Shown here: in pieces, positions 18,012 to 26,153 of the stretch
How positions within the stretch are numbered: position 1 is the first letter of the stretch
Layout: each line of letters opens with the position of its first letter
Source: JAIROC01 sp031553535
GTDB lineage: Bacteria > Bacteroidota > Bacteroidia > Bacteroidales > WCHB1-69
Direction: 5' to 3'
DNA: 64,000 nucleotides
NCBI GenBank assembly: GCA_031553535.1
Contig: JAVBLM010000031.1
Coordinates: 1-64,000, forward strand
Made by a program: the position numbers and the translations under genes
The notes under the pieces: model-generated
Told to the model about the DNA's origin: nothing
What the model saw: only the letters and a program-made list of their open reading frames with translations
Database searches by the model: none

Positions 18012-19286
18012 TCATATATCAATATCTATAACAATTTTTTCATCGTTAAATTTATTAACAATATCACCTCTTGAATTTATTATTATATTATCTCCTTGGA
18101 AAGAAACTTTGATTATTTGCTTACTATATTCTATCGCTTTAACTTTTAAAATATTATTATACTGATTATATGCGATAGTAGAATGTTTCATGAAATATTC
18201 ACTTGCCAAAACAAAGATAGTACTTTTCCCGCTACTGTTTTTTTTAACAACTTGATTGAATATAGACTCATAACAGATTAAGGCAGAAAAAGGCAATATG
18301 GAATCTATTATTATATCATCATCATAATCTTTCAATTGAAATTCGGATTTTTTATAAAAAGATAACCAATTAGGAACATATTCAATAACAGGAACAAACT
18401 TTTCTTTTTTATGTATATATATTTCTTCCCCTTTTTTAACAAAAAAAATGTTGTATTTATTACTATCTTTTATTAGTTCTGCTCCTCCAATTACAATATG
18501 TTTGGTTTGATGAATAGAAGTATTAATTTCTTCAATATTGGTTTCTCCTATATAGGATTCAGGTAAAAACACATATTGTGTTAACGTATCTTTTTCCATT
18601 TTATCCAAAAAGGTATTAAAATAGAATAATCTGTGTTTATTGTTATAGTTAAATATTTCATATTGAGGATTAATAATTGTCGCATATATTCTATTTTCAG
18701 AAGAAGGTTGTTTATAAAAAAGGAAATATTGCAACAAGGAAAATACAACAGGAATAAATAAAAATAAACTTCCTATTCTTTTGTACTTATTTCCGGTAAT
18801 AGTAAATAGATAAGATACCACTAGCACCCAAATAGTCCCACCCAAAAACCCTGTAAATTTATACCATTGTATAAAATAAGGCTGGTTGCCAAAACAATTT
18901 CCTATATTCAACCAACTCCAGCCCAGAAACCAATATAAATGATTTAATTCTAATAAGATATAAAAACATATAAATGCAATCAATTTAAATTTTGGATTAA
19001 CAAACCGGTACACCAAATAGCTAAAGGATAAATACAAGGCATTGGCAATATTTGCCATTAAACCATAGAAAGTATCTACTTTTACCAACCAATATGTTGC
19101 CGAAAAATTATATACGGCCCAAAACAAAAATACAAGCAAAAATGCTTTTGGAAATGCAAAGTTCTCTACATGTTTAAAAATTTGAAACAAACAAAAGAAT
19201 GTTGCAAAAATAAACATTCCATAATAATTCCATGCTAAAAAGTTGGAAATAAATGCGACTAGTAAAAATATACTGCTTTTCGCCAT
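18012..19286 (-). CDS. Divergent apolipoprotein N-acyltransferase (Lnt-like)
   Basis: 424 residues, shorter than typical Lnt (about 500). Six or so membrane helices (1-190) are followed by a nitrilase-like domain. The expected catalytic residues can be placed: E243 in LPES, a Lys at 293-294 in YIHKKEKFVP, and C338 in ALICYES. The segment KVKAIEYSKQIIKVSFQGDNIIINSRGDIV matches the usual RAIE...R..NTG.S..I...G end. Lnt adds the third acyl chain to lipoproteins in the inner membrane. Here it is the last gene of an operon with paralogous lipoproteins, so it may serve that set in particular (inference). Low GC and Asn/Ile/Lys-rich codons match the neighbouring lipoprotein genes. Confidence 0.8.
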   Translation of the reverse strand: MAKSSIFLLVAFISNFLAWNYYGMFIFATFFCLFQIFKHVENFAFPKAFLLVFLFWAVYNFSATYWLVKVDTFYGLMANIANALYLSFSYLVYRFVNPKFKLIAFICFYILLELNHLYWFLGWSWLNIGNCFGNQPYFIQWYKFTGFLGGTIWVLVVSYLFTITGNKYKRIGSLFLFIPVVFSLLQYFLFYKQPSSENRIYATIINPQYEIFNYNNKHRLFYFNTFLDKMEKDTLTQYVFLPESYIGETNIEEINTSIHQTKHIVIGGAELIKDSNKYNIFFVKKGEEIYIHKKEKFVPVIEYVPNWLSFYKKSEFQLKDYDDDIIIDSILPFSALICYESIFNQVVKKNSSGKSTIFVLASEYFMKHSTIAYNQYNNILKVKAIEYSKQIIKVSFQGDNIIINSRGDIVNKFNDEKIVIDIDI

Positions 19287-19292
19287 AATAAA

Positions 19293-19322
19293 AATGGTGG
19301 AATAAATTTATATTCCACCATT
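19293..19322 (-). terminator. Hairpin between lipoprotein paralogue 1 and lnt-like gene
   Basis: On the minus strand AATGGTGGAATA pairs with the inverted copy across a short loop, followed by TTTTTA just before the lnt-like start codon. Two related hairpins follow the other paralogues. It could act as a partial terminator or an mRNA stabiliser. Confidence 0.55.
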
Positions 19323-19328
19323 ATAAAT

Positions 19329-20081
19329 TTAATCTTCAATAGGGTAAATATGATGGTCTACGGACGTAAAAGCTAAAGCAATTCTTTTCCCATTTGTATT
19401 CACTTCTATTGCATTTACTCGCTGAATTGAAAAGTTAATATATTTTGCATCGTAATTTGCAAGGATTTCACTTAAATCAAGTATTCCATTGTCATTTATG
19501 ATAACAGCATCTGCATATATTACTTCTCCATACATAGGGTCTTTAGTATAGAGTCTATATGTAAACAGTACTTTTGTTGGATATTGGCGATCCTGATTCC
19601 AATGCAGAACACTTTCTTTTCTTTTGATACCTTTTTCTCCATAATTTGACACTTTAGCAGTTATCAATTCCGGAATATAAAACTTATATTCTGCCATTTC
19701 TTCATCCGTCTTAATTGACATATCGTGAACTTTTCCGAACAAATCTAATAATTGAGGCCCTGTATAAGATACACATTGGTCTTTTTTAAAATGAAATTCT
19801 CGACCCGACAATACAATATCTATATTGGCTATTTCAGGTGCACTCATATTTATTCCCCAATCGTCATCTTTTGTTGGATATCTTCCCAAGTTAGCATTTG
19901 CAATCAATCCTATTGTAATATCATTTGCATTGTAAAGTTCAACCAAATAGTCTTCCGATGGAATAATTATGTCATCGGAAGTAGTTTTCATCTGTGCTTT
20001 TACAGAATGTGGAACCTGTTCTTTTATACATCCTACCAGTACCAGCGGTACTAAAACAACTAATTTTATTATATTCTTCAT
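19329..20081 (-). CDS. Lipoprotein, tandem paralogue 1
   Basis: Starting at MKNIIKLVV gives 250 residues; a 12-codon longer reading from 20117 runs through the preceding hairpin and is rejected. The lipobox is LVLVGC with C18 as the lipidated Cys. The mature part is about 230 residues of mixed alpha/beta, with conserved blocks shared by the three paralogues: PSEDYLVELYNANDITIGLIANA, LLDLFGKVHDMSI, YKFYIPELITAKVSN and GKRIALAFTSVDHHIY. The family is not recognised. The three copies with matching intergenic hairpins show recent tandem duplication. Likely an envelope-anchored protein. Confidence 0.85.
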   Translation of the reverse strand: MKNIIKLVVLVPLVLVGCIKEQVPHSVKAQMKTTSDDIIIPSEDYLVELYNANDITIGLIANANLGRYPTKDDDWGINMSAPEIANIDIVLSGREFHFKKDQCVSYTGPQLLDLFGKVHDMSIKTDEEMAEYKFYIPELITAKVSNYGEKGIKRKESVLHWNQDRQYPTKVLFTYRLYTKDPMYGEVIYADAVIINDNGILDLSEILANYDAKYINFSIQRVNAIEVNTNGKRIALAFTSVDHHIYPIED

Positions 20082-20096
20082 GATTTTATAATAAAA

Positions 20097-20128
20097 ATGG
20101 TAGAATATGAATTTCATATTCCACCATT
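20097..20128 (-). terminator. Hairpin between lipoprotein paralogues 2 and 1
   Basis: AATGGT.GAATATGA pairs with TCATATTC.ACCATT and is followed on the minus strand by a T-run. It corresponds to the hairpins at 19293 and 20887 but differs in sequence in both arms. Confidence 0.55.
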
Positions 20129-20134
20129 ACAAAT

Positions 20135-20872
20135 TTAATCTTGAATAGTGTAAATATGATGATCTACTGTCGTAAAAGCTAAAGCAATTCTTTTCCCTTC
20201 TGTATTGACTTCTACTGCATTTACTCGATAAATAGAAAAATTAATACCTTTTGCATCTCGATTTGTAAGGAATTGACTTAGCTCAAGCATTCCATTATCC
20301 TCTAGGATAACAGCATCTCTATATATCATTTCTCCTGATGCAGGACTACCACCAAAGAGTCTATATGCAAATACTATTTTTGTAGGATACTTCGAGTCTT
20401 TATTCCAGTGTAGAATACACCCTGTTCTTTTGATACCATTTTCATCAACATTTGACACTTTAGCAGTTATCAATTCCGGAATATAAAACTTATATTCTTT
20501 TGTCTCTTCCTTTGTAGTAATTGACATATCGTGAACCTTTCCGAAGAGATCTAATAATTGAGGTCCGTTGTAACATACATCTTGATCTCGTTTAAAATTA
20601 AATTCCTTTCCGGACAAGACAAGATCTATATCTGCAAGAGCAGCTACCCTCATATTTATTCTTGAATCATTATCTAAGGTTGAATATTCTCCAAGATTTG
20701 CATTTGCAATCAATCCTATTGTGATGTCATTTTCATCATAAAGTTTAACCAAATAGTCTTCCGATGGAATAATTATGCCATCGGAAGTAGTTTTCATCTG
20801 TGCTTTTGCAGAATGTATATATCCTGCCAGTACCAGTGATACGAAAACAACTAATTTTATTATATTTTTCAT
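20135..20872 (-). CDS. Secreted envelope protein, tandem paralogue 2 (lipobox lost)
   Basis: 245 residues, clearly paralogous to its two neighbours over the full length. The leader reads LVLAGYIHSAKAQ where the others read LVLVGCIKEQVPHSVKAQ: the lipidated Cys is Tyr and five residues are deleted, leaving an A-K-A-Q type-I signal peptidase site. This copy should be released as a soluble periplasmic protein rather than lipid-anchored. The mature domain keeps the shared blocks (PSEDYLVKLYDENDITIGLIANA, YKFYIPELITAKVSN), so it is not a decayed gene. Function unknown. Confidence 0.85.
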   Translation of the reverse strand: MKNIIKLVVFVSLVLAGYIHSAKAQMKTTSDGIIIPSEDYLVKLYDENDITIGLIANANLGEYSTLDNDSRINMRVAALADIDLVLSGKEFNFKRDQDVCYNGPQLLDLFGKVHDMSITTKEETKEYKFYIPELITAKVSNVDENGIKRTGCILHWNKDSKYPTKIVFAYRLFGGSPASGEMIYRDAVILEDNGMLELSQFLTNRDAKGINFSIYRVNAVEVNTEGKRIALAFTTVDHHIYTIQD

Positions 20873-20886
20873 GATTTTTTACTAAA

Positions 20887-20919
20887 AATAGTGGGATATA
20901 AAATTCATACCCCACTATT
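20887..20919 (-). terminator. Hairpin between lipoprotein paralogues 3 and 2
   Basis: AATAGTGGG.TAT pairs with ATA.CCCACTATT and is followed by TTTTTAG on the minus strand. Compared with the hairpin at 20097, paired positions differ in both arms, which keeps the stem. Confidence 0.55.
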
Positions 20920-20925
20920 ATAAAT

Positions 20926-21681
20926 TTAATCTTCAATAGAGTAAATATGATGATCTACTGACGTAAAAGCTAAAGCAATTCTTTTTCCATTTGTATTCAC
21001 TTCCACTGCATTTACTCTAAAAATAGAGAAATTAATGCCTTTTGCATCTTGATTTTCAAGAAATTGATTTAAGTCTAATTCCCCATTATCCTCTATGATA
21101 ACAGCATCTTTATATATCATTTCTCCAAACATAGGATCATCATTATAGAGTGTATATGAAAATACTATTTTTGTGGGATATTGAGAGTCTGCATTCCAGT
21201 GCAGGACACTTCCTGTTCTTTTAACTCCTGTTTCCCCATAATTTGATACATCTGCAGTTATCAACTCCGGAATATAAAACTTATATTCTACCCTCCCTTC
21301 CTGCGTAGTAATTGACATATTATCATGAACTTTTCCGAACAGGTCTAATAATTGAAGTCCGTTGTAGCGTACATCTTGATCCTGTTTAAAATGAAATTCC
21401 TGGTCAGATAATACAATCTCAATATCAGCTATAGCAGCTGCGGCCATTTTTAGACCCATATCGTCATCTATGGTTGGATATTTTCCAAAAGTTGCATTTG
21501 CAATCAATCCTATTGTAATATCATTTGCATTGTAAAGTTCAACCAAATAGTCTTCCGATGGAATAATTATTCCATCGGAAGTAGTTTTCATCTGTGCTTT
21601 TACAGAATGTGGAACCTGTTCTTTTATACATCCTACCAGTACCAGCGGTACTAAAACAACTAATTTTATTATATTTTTCAT
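20926..21681 (-). CDS. Lipoprotein, tandem paralogue 3
   Basis: 251 residues. Lipobox LVLVGC with C18; the first 45 residues are nearly identical to paralogue 1. It shares with the others PSEDYLVELYNANDITIGLIANA, LLDLFGKVHD, YKFYIPELITADVSN and VNAIEVNTNGKRIALAFTSVDHHIY-like blocks. The family is not recognised. It is the first of the three copies in transcription order, 22 bp after the Cys-rich protein gene. All four plus the lnt-like gene form one operon on the minus strand. Confidence 0.85.
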   Translation of the reverse strand: MKNIIKLVVLVPLVLVGCIKEQVPHSVKAQMKTTSDGIIIPSEDYLVELYNANDITIGLIANATFGKYPTIDDDMGLKMAAAAIADIEIVLSDQEFHFKQDQDVRYNGLQLLDLFGKVHDNMSITTQEGRVEYKFYIPELITADVSNYGETGVKRTGSVLHWNADSQYPTKIVFSYTLYNDDPMFGEMIYKDAVIIEDNGELDLNQFLENQDAKGINFSIFRVNAVEVNTNGKRIALAFTSVDHHIYSIED

Positions 21682-21703
21682 GACTTATAAAATTTAAAAA
21701 TTA

Positions 21704-22234
21704 CTACATTTCATCACACCGTCCTATAAAACCCTTTGGATTGGGTTCGTTAACATAAATAATATCCCAAGAACAATCAAGATCGCCGAAATTATAATAG
21801 TGGTAATATTGCTTATACCAACGATAACATTCATAGTCGCTTTGGTTACCACAAGGATACGTTTCATGGTAACAGCAAGTTATAATAAAGTCCTCATATT
21901 TGGGCACTTGAACATTAGCGAAACAACCTCCTGCATTATACCGGTTTAAAACATTATTACCTTTATAATTTCTTTTAAAGAATGGCGGTTTTGTACCCAT
22001 AATATCTACAATTAAAAATCTTTTATAGCGGTCATTCCAAACCGCTGCAAGAGGATTGGTTGCTCCAGCACACCAGTAATTCCAATTACCAAATTTAAAT
22101 TGAACAGTTTTCGAGGTGGTGGTTGAGGGCGTTGTTGTATTTTTACCGCCACCACCACCTCCTCCGGCAGTAAGCAAAAACACACATCCAATAAAGCATA
22201 TTGCAATGCTTAGTGGAAAAAAGTATTTCTTCAT
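21704..22234 (-). CDS. Cys-rich secreted protein with poly-Gly tract
   Basis: 176 residues; not recognised. A hydrophobic leader (about 1-22) contains CFIGC, a possible but poor lipobox, and is followed by a run of seven Gly and a Thr-rich stretch. The mature part has about ten Cys and many Tyr/Trp (ITCCYHETYPCG, YECYRWYKQYYHYYN, DLDCSWDIIYV), so it is probably a disulphide-stabilised exported protein. It is the first gene of the operon containing the three paralogues and the Lnt-like enzyme. The gene shows no bias different from its neighbours except for the Gly codons. Confidence 0.7.
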   Translation of the reverse strand: MKKYFFPLSIAICFIGCVFLLTAGGGGGGGKNTTTPSTTTSKTVQFKFGNWNYWCAGATNPLAAVWNDRYKRFLIVDIMGTKPPFFKRNYKGNNVLNRYNAGGCFANVQVPKYEDFIITCCYHETYPCGNQSDYECYRWYKQYYHYYNFGDLDCSWDIIYVNEPNPKGFIGRCDEM

Positions 22235-22985
22235 TTTGTTTTCTTTTTAGGATAAAAACTATGAGGTTCTATTATACGTGTTGCATTTCATTCCTCTGCT
22301 TAAATGCATCCGGTAATGCTCCTTTTCCCGTTTCCAGCAGGAAAGCCCGCTTTGTGCCATAAATCGCCCGCATACTAACAAAATATGAGCGTATTCTTTT
22401 TCGCCTCCCTGTTGCCTGCCTCTTTGGCTACCCGCCACGGGAACACGTATGGCGGAGGCGGTATGTATTAAAGTTTGTTTTGCAAAGAAACCAAACATTT
22501 TGCTTTCCGGTTTTCAACGCTTTTTCATAGAAAATTTTGCCGGAAATAACGTTGTGCGGGTAAAAACGCCCATGCAGGGAAAGCGCAATCTTATCCTCTA
22601 TAAACAGCATAAAATGTTGTATAAAAGCAATTTTCATTATCAAATCTCCTATAATTCCACACGTTCCCCTTAACATAGCATATAATTCATAAATACATGC
22701 AAAAATACAATTATTTTAATACAATCATAATATTTTAAAGAAAATGCAATAAATATGCGATTGTTTTTTTTGATATATGTGCGTTTCGTATATCATTTTC
22801 TATTTTTATGTATTTTTATAAAAACATATATTTAATATATTTTTCAATGATATATTCTTAAGCAAGGAATGATTATTGAATAATTGCTAATAATTCACAA
22901 AATAACAAAAATAATTTTAAATAAAATGCTTTTTCTTTAAAAAATAAATATCTTTGCAAAAATTATTTATAAATAAAATAAATAA
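22235..22985. other. Gap: GC-richer block, then very AT-rich promoter region
   Basis: 22280-22600 is visibly richer in G and C than the rest of the region and carries overlapping short ORFs on both strands that look like noise. The stretch TCTCCTATAATTC.CAC at about 22640 recurs at 24250. 22700-22980 is nearly pure A/T and holds the TATCTTTG box at 22949. Confidence 0.45.
22949..22956 (+). promoter_or_regulatory. -7 box upstream of array C
   Basis: TATCTTTG on the plus strand, 29 bp before an ATG at 22986 whose reading frame runs through array C. Confidence 0.55.
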
Positions 22986-23507
22986 ATGAGAAGGATTTGT
23001 ATAATACAGCGCATATACGTAAACCATGATATACGGACAGATCTATACATCTTGTTGTTTTTCCTTTTATTTATTGCCGCCGGGTTGTTTCTTCGGGTTC
23101 TGTTTTTTATAATACAAACTGCAGCCCCCTGTCATCCCTTACAGGGAAGAACCTTTTTAAAGATTTTTATCTGTCCGGATTTTCCCGAAAGCATTTTCCC
23201 CTTTCGTTTGGAGGTTTCGGGAGAACCCGAAAGCATTTTACACTCTCGTTTGAAGATTTCGGGAAAGCCTGAAAGTCTTTTACACTCTCGTTTGGAGATT
23301 TCAGGAAAGCCTGAAAGCATTTTACACTCTTGTTTGAAGATTTCAGGAAAGCCTGAAAGTCTTTTACACTCTCGTTTGGAGATTTCAGGAAACCCTGAAA
23401 ACGTTTTACACTTTTGTTTGAAGATTTCAGGAAAACTTGAAAGTGTTTTTACACTTTCGCTTGGACGTTTCAAGAAGACTCGAAAGTATTTATATGGCTA
23501 CATCTAA
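22986..23507 (+). CDS. Possible small protein: TM helix followed by 14-residue repeats from array C
   Basis: 173 codons starting just downstream of a good -7 box. Residues about 18-45 form one hydrophobic helix (LYILLFFLLFIAAGLFLRVLFF). From about residue 70 the sequence is a 14-residue repeat, ISGKPES(I/L)LHS(R/C)L(E/K), which is simply the 42-bp array read in one frame. A real membrane-anchored repeat protein is possible. The simpler view is that the frame is open by chance because 42 is a multiple of three, since the same array is also open on the opposite strand. Confidence 0.25.
   Translation: MRRICIIQRIYVNHDIRTDLYILLFFLLFIAAGLFLRVLFFIIQTAAPCHPLQGRTFLKIFICPDFPESIFPFRLEVSGEPESILHSRLKISGKPESLLHSRLEISGKPESILHSCLKISGKPESLLHSRLEISGNPENVLHFCLKISGKLESVFTLSLGRFKKTRKYLYGYI
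23173..23490. repeat. 42-bp palindrome array C (8 units)
   Basis: Units end-align at about 23173, 23215, 23257, 23299, 23341, 23383, 23425 and 23468; all steps are 42 bp except the last (43). Stems include TTTCGGG-agaa-CCCGAAA, TTTCAGG-aaag-CCTGAAA and TTTCAGG-aaac-CCTGAAA. The orientation is opposite to array F, whose units are the reverse complement. The conserved cap follows on the right (23490-23665). Confidence 0.95.
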
Positions 23508-23665
23508 TCTTAATATACGGTTTAATCTTAGTATACATTATGAATGATTTCCCAAAAAGATTTATTATTTATAAGGTTCGCTGCACACTTATGAGATATG
23601 ATATGTAGATGAATAGCATATTATTGATGTTTGAAAATGTTTTAATTTATACCCCGAACTTACAT
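23491..23665 (-). repeat. Conserved cap flank of array C
   Basis: The reverse complement matches the flanks at 8-165, 43816-43900 and 51691-51862, including GGGGTATAAATT, TTTTCAAA.A and TTATAAATAATAAA. It always lies on the same side of the array relative to unit orientation. Confidence 0.75.
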
Positions 23666-23738
23666 TATGATAATACCAGATAAATTTTCTAATAATTGAT
23701 GGATGAAAAATATATGATAGGATAAATTAAATTTTATA

Positions 23739-23746
23739 TATCTTTG
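23739..23746 (+). promoter_or_regulatory. -7 box for the lipocalin-like lipoprotein gene
   Basis: TATCTTTG, 40 bp before the ATG at 23787. Confidence 0.65.
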
Positions 23747-23786
23747 TAACAATTAATTTCTTTTTTTAACTAAAAAAACATTAGAG

Positions 23787-24188
23787 ATGAGAAAATACTT
23801 ATTAATTTTATTCACTGTAGTTGCAGTTATTGCTACATCATGTCAAAAAGACGAAAAACTTATTCTTGGAAAATGGGAAGCTACAAATATTAACGGTTCA
23901 ATCTATGATGATGATGGAACTTTATTATTCTCGGGAAGTTTTTCACCATCGCAATTTGGAATGACTATGATTATCGAATTTAAAAAAGACAATACATATT
24001 ATGGATTTACATCATTTATGTCTGATATTGATAGTGAAACCGAAACCGGAAATTATACGATAACTGATAATACGTTAATTATGGATGGAGGAGATATTGC
24101 CACTATTAAAAAATTAACAAAAAAAGAAATGGTATTGGAAATGGCTATTGATGAAAGTATGATGACTGTCACGTTTAAAAAAATGTAA
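23787..24188 (+). CDS. Lipocalin-like lipoprotein
   Basis: 133 residues. Lipobox ATSC with C19. The mature part starts ILGKWEATNINGS and continues with eight or so short strands, the pattern of the small lipocalin-like proteins common in Bacteroidota (GxW motif near the start, then FKKDNTYYG and GNYTITDNTLIM). Such proteins may bind small hydrophobic molecules, though for most members the ligand is unknown. It is a single-gene unit with its own promoter and a strong terminator. Confidence 0.8.
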   Translation: MRKYLLILFTVVAVIATSCQKDEKLILGKWEATNINGSIYDDDGTLLFSGSFSPSQFGMTMIIEFKKDNTYYGFTSFMSDIDSETETGNYTITDNTLIMDGGDIATIKKLTKKEMVLEMAIDESMMTVTFKKM

Positions 24189-24194
24189 AGTATA

Positions 24195-24224
24195 AAGGCC
24201 GTTCAATTCGAACGGTCTTTTTTT
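24195..24224 (+). terminator. Rho-independent terminator
   Basis: CCGTTC-aattc-GAACGG stem followed by a run of T residues, 7 bp after the lipocalin-like stop codon. Confidence 0.85.
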
Positions 24225-24577
24225 AATTCACTGAACATTAATAAATATTATCTCTCCTATAATTCACAAACTGCACTTAATGGATTTCTGTATGATTTCC
24301 TGACTTTTGCATGAAGGTTTCCGGGTTCAGGATGACAGTTTTCACTCTGTCCGAGGAGATATCCTGATATTTGGGAAGTTATTTGCTGCTTTGTATAGAA
24401 GAAAATAAAAATAGTTGATATCGGAAGCGGAAGTGCACTAAATAAGTTTTATTCGGCATACATGCAACTGTTTTTTTACGGTTTGTGGGCGTATCACTTC
24501 ATCATAAGATGGCAGATTATCGATTTATATGTAAAATCCGATAACCCTTTCGTTATTGGTAAATAAAAGAGATGTAT
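24225..24577. other. Gap after the lipocalin-like gene
   Basis: No gene seen. A possible terminator for the porin gene on the minus strand lies at 24538-24559 (CCAATAAC pairing with GTTATCGG). A TCCTGA...TCAGGA dyad is at about 24297-24330. Confidence 0.4.
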
Positions 24578-26038
24578 TTAGAAAAATAACGTAGTAGAAA
24601 ATAATATCCGTAGATTACTAACTACATTTTGTTTCGCATTCGGGTAATCATTGGAAGAATTTTGAACTTCTCCCAGGCTATTTAGTGTATTGCCGTAACA
24701 GGCTACTGTATATTCCGGCTCCAATCCGAATTGAAGTTTGTTTGCCAGGTATACTACGCGAGCAGAAACTCGATACATATATTTAATATTATATCCTCTG
24801 CCAAAATAACTCTTGGGATTATTCCAATCCTGTATATTGTTGTTCGAACCTAGATTTTGGGTATACCCTCCGAATAATCCTGTTTCCCATTGTTTAATTT
24901 TTGCATAAATATCTATCCAGACCGCAACAGTATTGATCGTAGTGTATTTATAATTCATACTTGGATTTAAAGGTTGATTGTCCAGATATCTATATGCATA
25001 TCCGCCAAGAAGTAGAAATTCATTGCAATCCTGCCCGTAAAGACCTTTTGCTTTTACTCCAAGTAATATGTTATCGGATAAGTAATTCATATGGTGTATA
25101 AAAGCAATTGCTGCTAAGCCATGTATTCCGTTTTTTGTAGAAACATTGCTATCTGTTACAAGTCGAGGAATAAGATATTTATAATCAATACCAATACCCC
25201 ATAATGTTTTATTCTTTATCTTTTCGTTTACAATTTTCTTGTATTCAAAGATATATTGCAGACCCATTTCCGGTATAGCAGAATTACGCAGGTATGAAGA
25301 ACTGTTACCGGCAGTTCCAAAGCTCAAAAAATCCCTTTGAGCATTAATATAAACCATTATTTTGGAATAGTTGAATAATGTTTGGGTAAGACGGATTTGT
25401 GGAGCTCTTGAAAAAGGTTGGAAAGGTGCACCTGCACTGCCGGCAACGGTATTAGCGAAGCAATTTTCCGTAAATAGAGGGTGCCAGGTCTGGCCCATCA
25501 GTAATACAGTTTTTTTCCAGTCAAATTTAATGAACGCATGTCTCATGCTAAAACCGTTCATGTCCGTGTTAGATACACCTGCAAACCAACCTTCAATCAT
25601 TCCTGAAATTTTAGCTCCCAATGCATCCGGTGCTTGAATCCGTAAAGTTACCCGTGTGTCAAGAGCCAGAAAATTAAATGATGCTCTAGCATTAATATCT
25701 ACACCATTTATGTCTTCCTTTACATTTTCAGGATAGAGTAGCAGTAGTCCATCACGAGATTCCGTCATTTGTCTTGTATCCCAGAATAAGTTGGTACAGA
25801 TATATCCGCTAAGTTTTATACCCCATTTATTCTCTTGGGATATGTTTCCCAAATCATTAACTGTACTTAATTTGTTAAAAGCTTTTTGATCGCTGGATTT
25901 AGCAAAGAAAAAATTTGTAACTTTGTTTTGTTTTGGGACAGGATTTTCTTTCAACGTATCGTTCTCATTCAACACCATATTATTAGCATTTATTGTTGAA
26001 CATGCGACAAAGAAAAAAGATAATAACCGAAATCTCAT
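24578..26038 (-). CDS. Outer-membrane porin-like protein (DcaP-like pattern)
   Basis: 486 residues with a signal peptide (about 1-18). After a polar linker come amphipathic strands typical of a 16-18-stranded porin. The segment MRHAFIKFDWKKTVLLMGQTWHPLF is like the strand-and-turn region of DcaP-type porins, and the C-terminus is FSTTLFF, ending in Phe as barrel proteins do. It probably forms a diffusion channel for small solutes in the outer membrane; the substrate is unknown. Divergent from dinB with a 115-bp shared promoter region. Confidence 0.75.
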   Translation of the reverse strand: MRFRLLSFFFVACSTINANNMVLNENDTLKENPVPKQNKVTNFFFAKSSDQKAFNKLSTVNDLGNISQENKWGIKLSGYICTNLFWDTRQMTESRDGLLLLYPENVKEDINGVDINARASFNFLALDTRVTLRIQAPDALGAKISGMIEGWFAGVSNTDMNGFSMRHAFIKFDWKKTVLLMGQTWHPLFTENCFANTVAGSAGAPFQPFSRAPQIRLTQTLFNYSKIMVYINAQRDFLSFGTAGNSSSYLRNSAIPEMGLQYIFEYKKIVNEKIKNKTLWGIGIDYKYLIPRLVTDSNVSTKNGIHGLAAIAFIHHMNYLSDNILLGVKAKGLYGQDCNEFLLLGGYAYRYLDNQPLNPSMNYKYTTINTVAVWIDIYAKIKQWETGLFGGYTQNLGSNNNIQDWNNPKSYFGRGYNIKYMYRVSARVVYLANKLQFGLEPEYTVACYGNTLNSLGEVQNSSNDYPNAKQNVVSNLRILFSTTLFF

Positions 26039-26058
26039 ACTGAGGCTTTAATTTTTTG

Positions 26059-26066
26059 CAAAGGTA
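26059..26066 (-). promoter_or_regulatory. -7 box for the porin gene
   Basis: TACCTTTG on the minus strand, 21 bp before the porin ATG. Confidence 0.65.
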
Positions 26067-26153
26067 TAACTTTTTAAGATAAAATCAGATACCCGGATGA
26101 AAAAACAATATATTTACAGGGAGTATACATAATTAATTTGTTTTCATGTTTTT

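Noticed and set aside
22259..22676. Several 74-82-codon ORFs on both strands
   Set aside because: They overlap each other, lack family motifs and lie in the GC-rich block where stops are rarer by composition.
24297..24330. A further 42-bp family member
   Set aside because: It has a single TCCTGA/TCAGGA dyad but no tandem unit and no cap flank.
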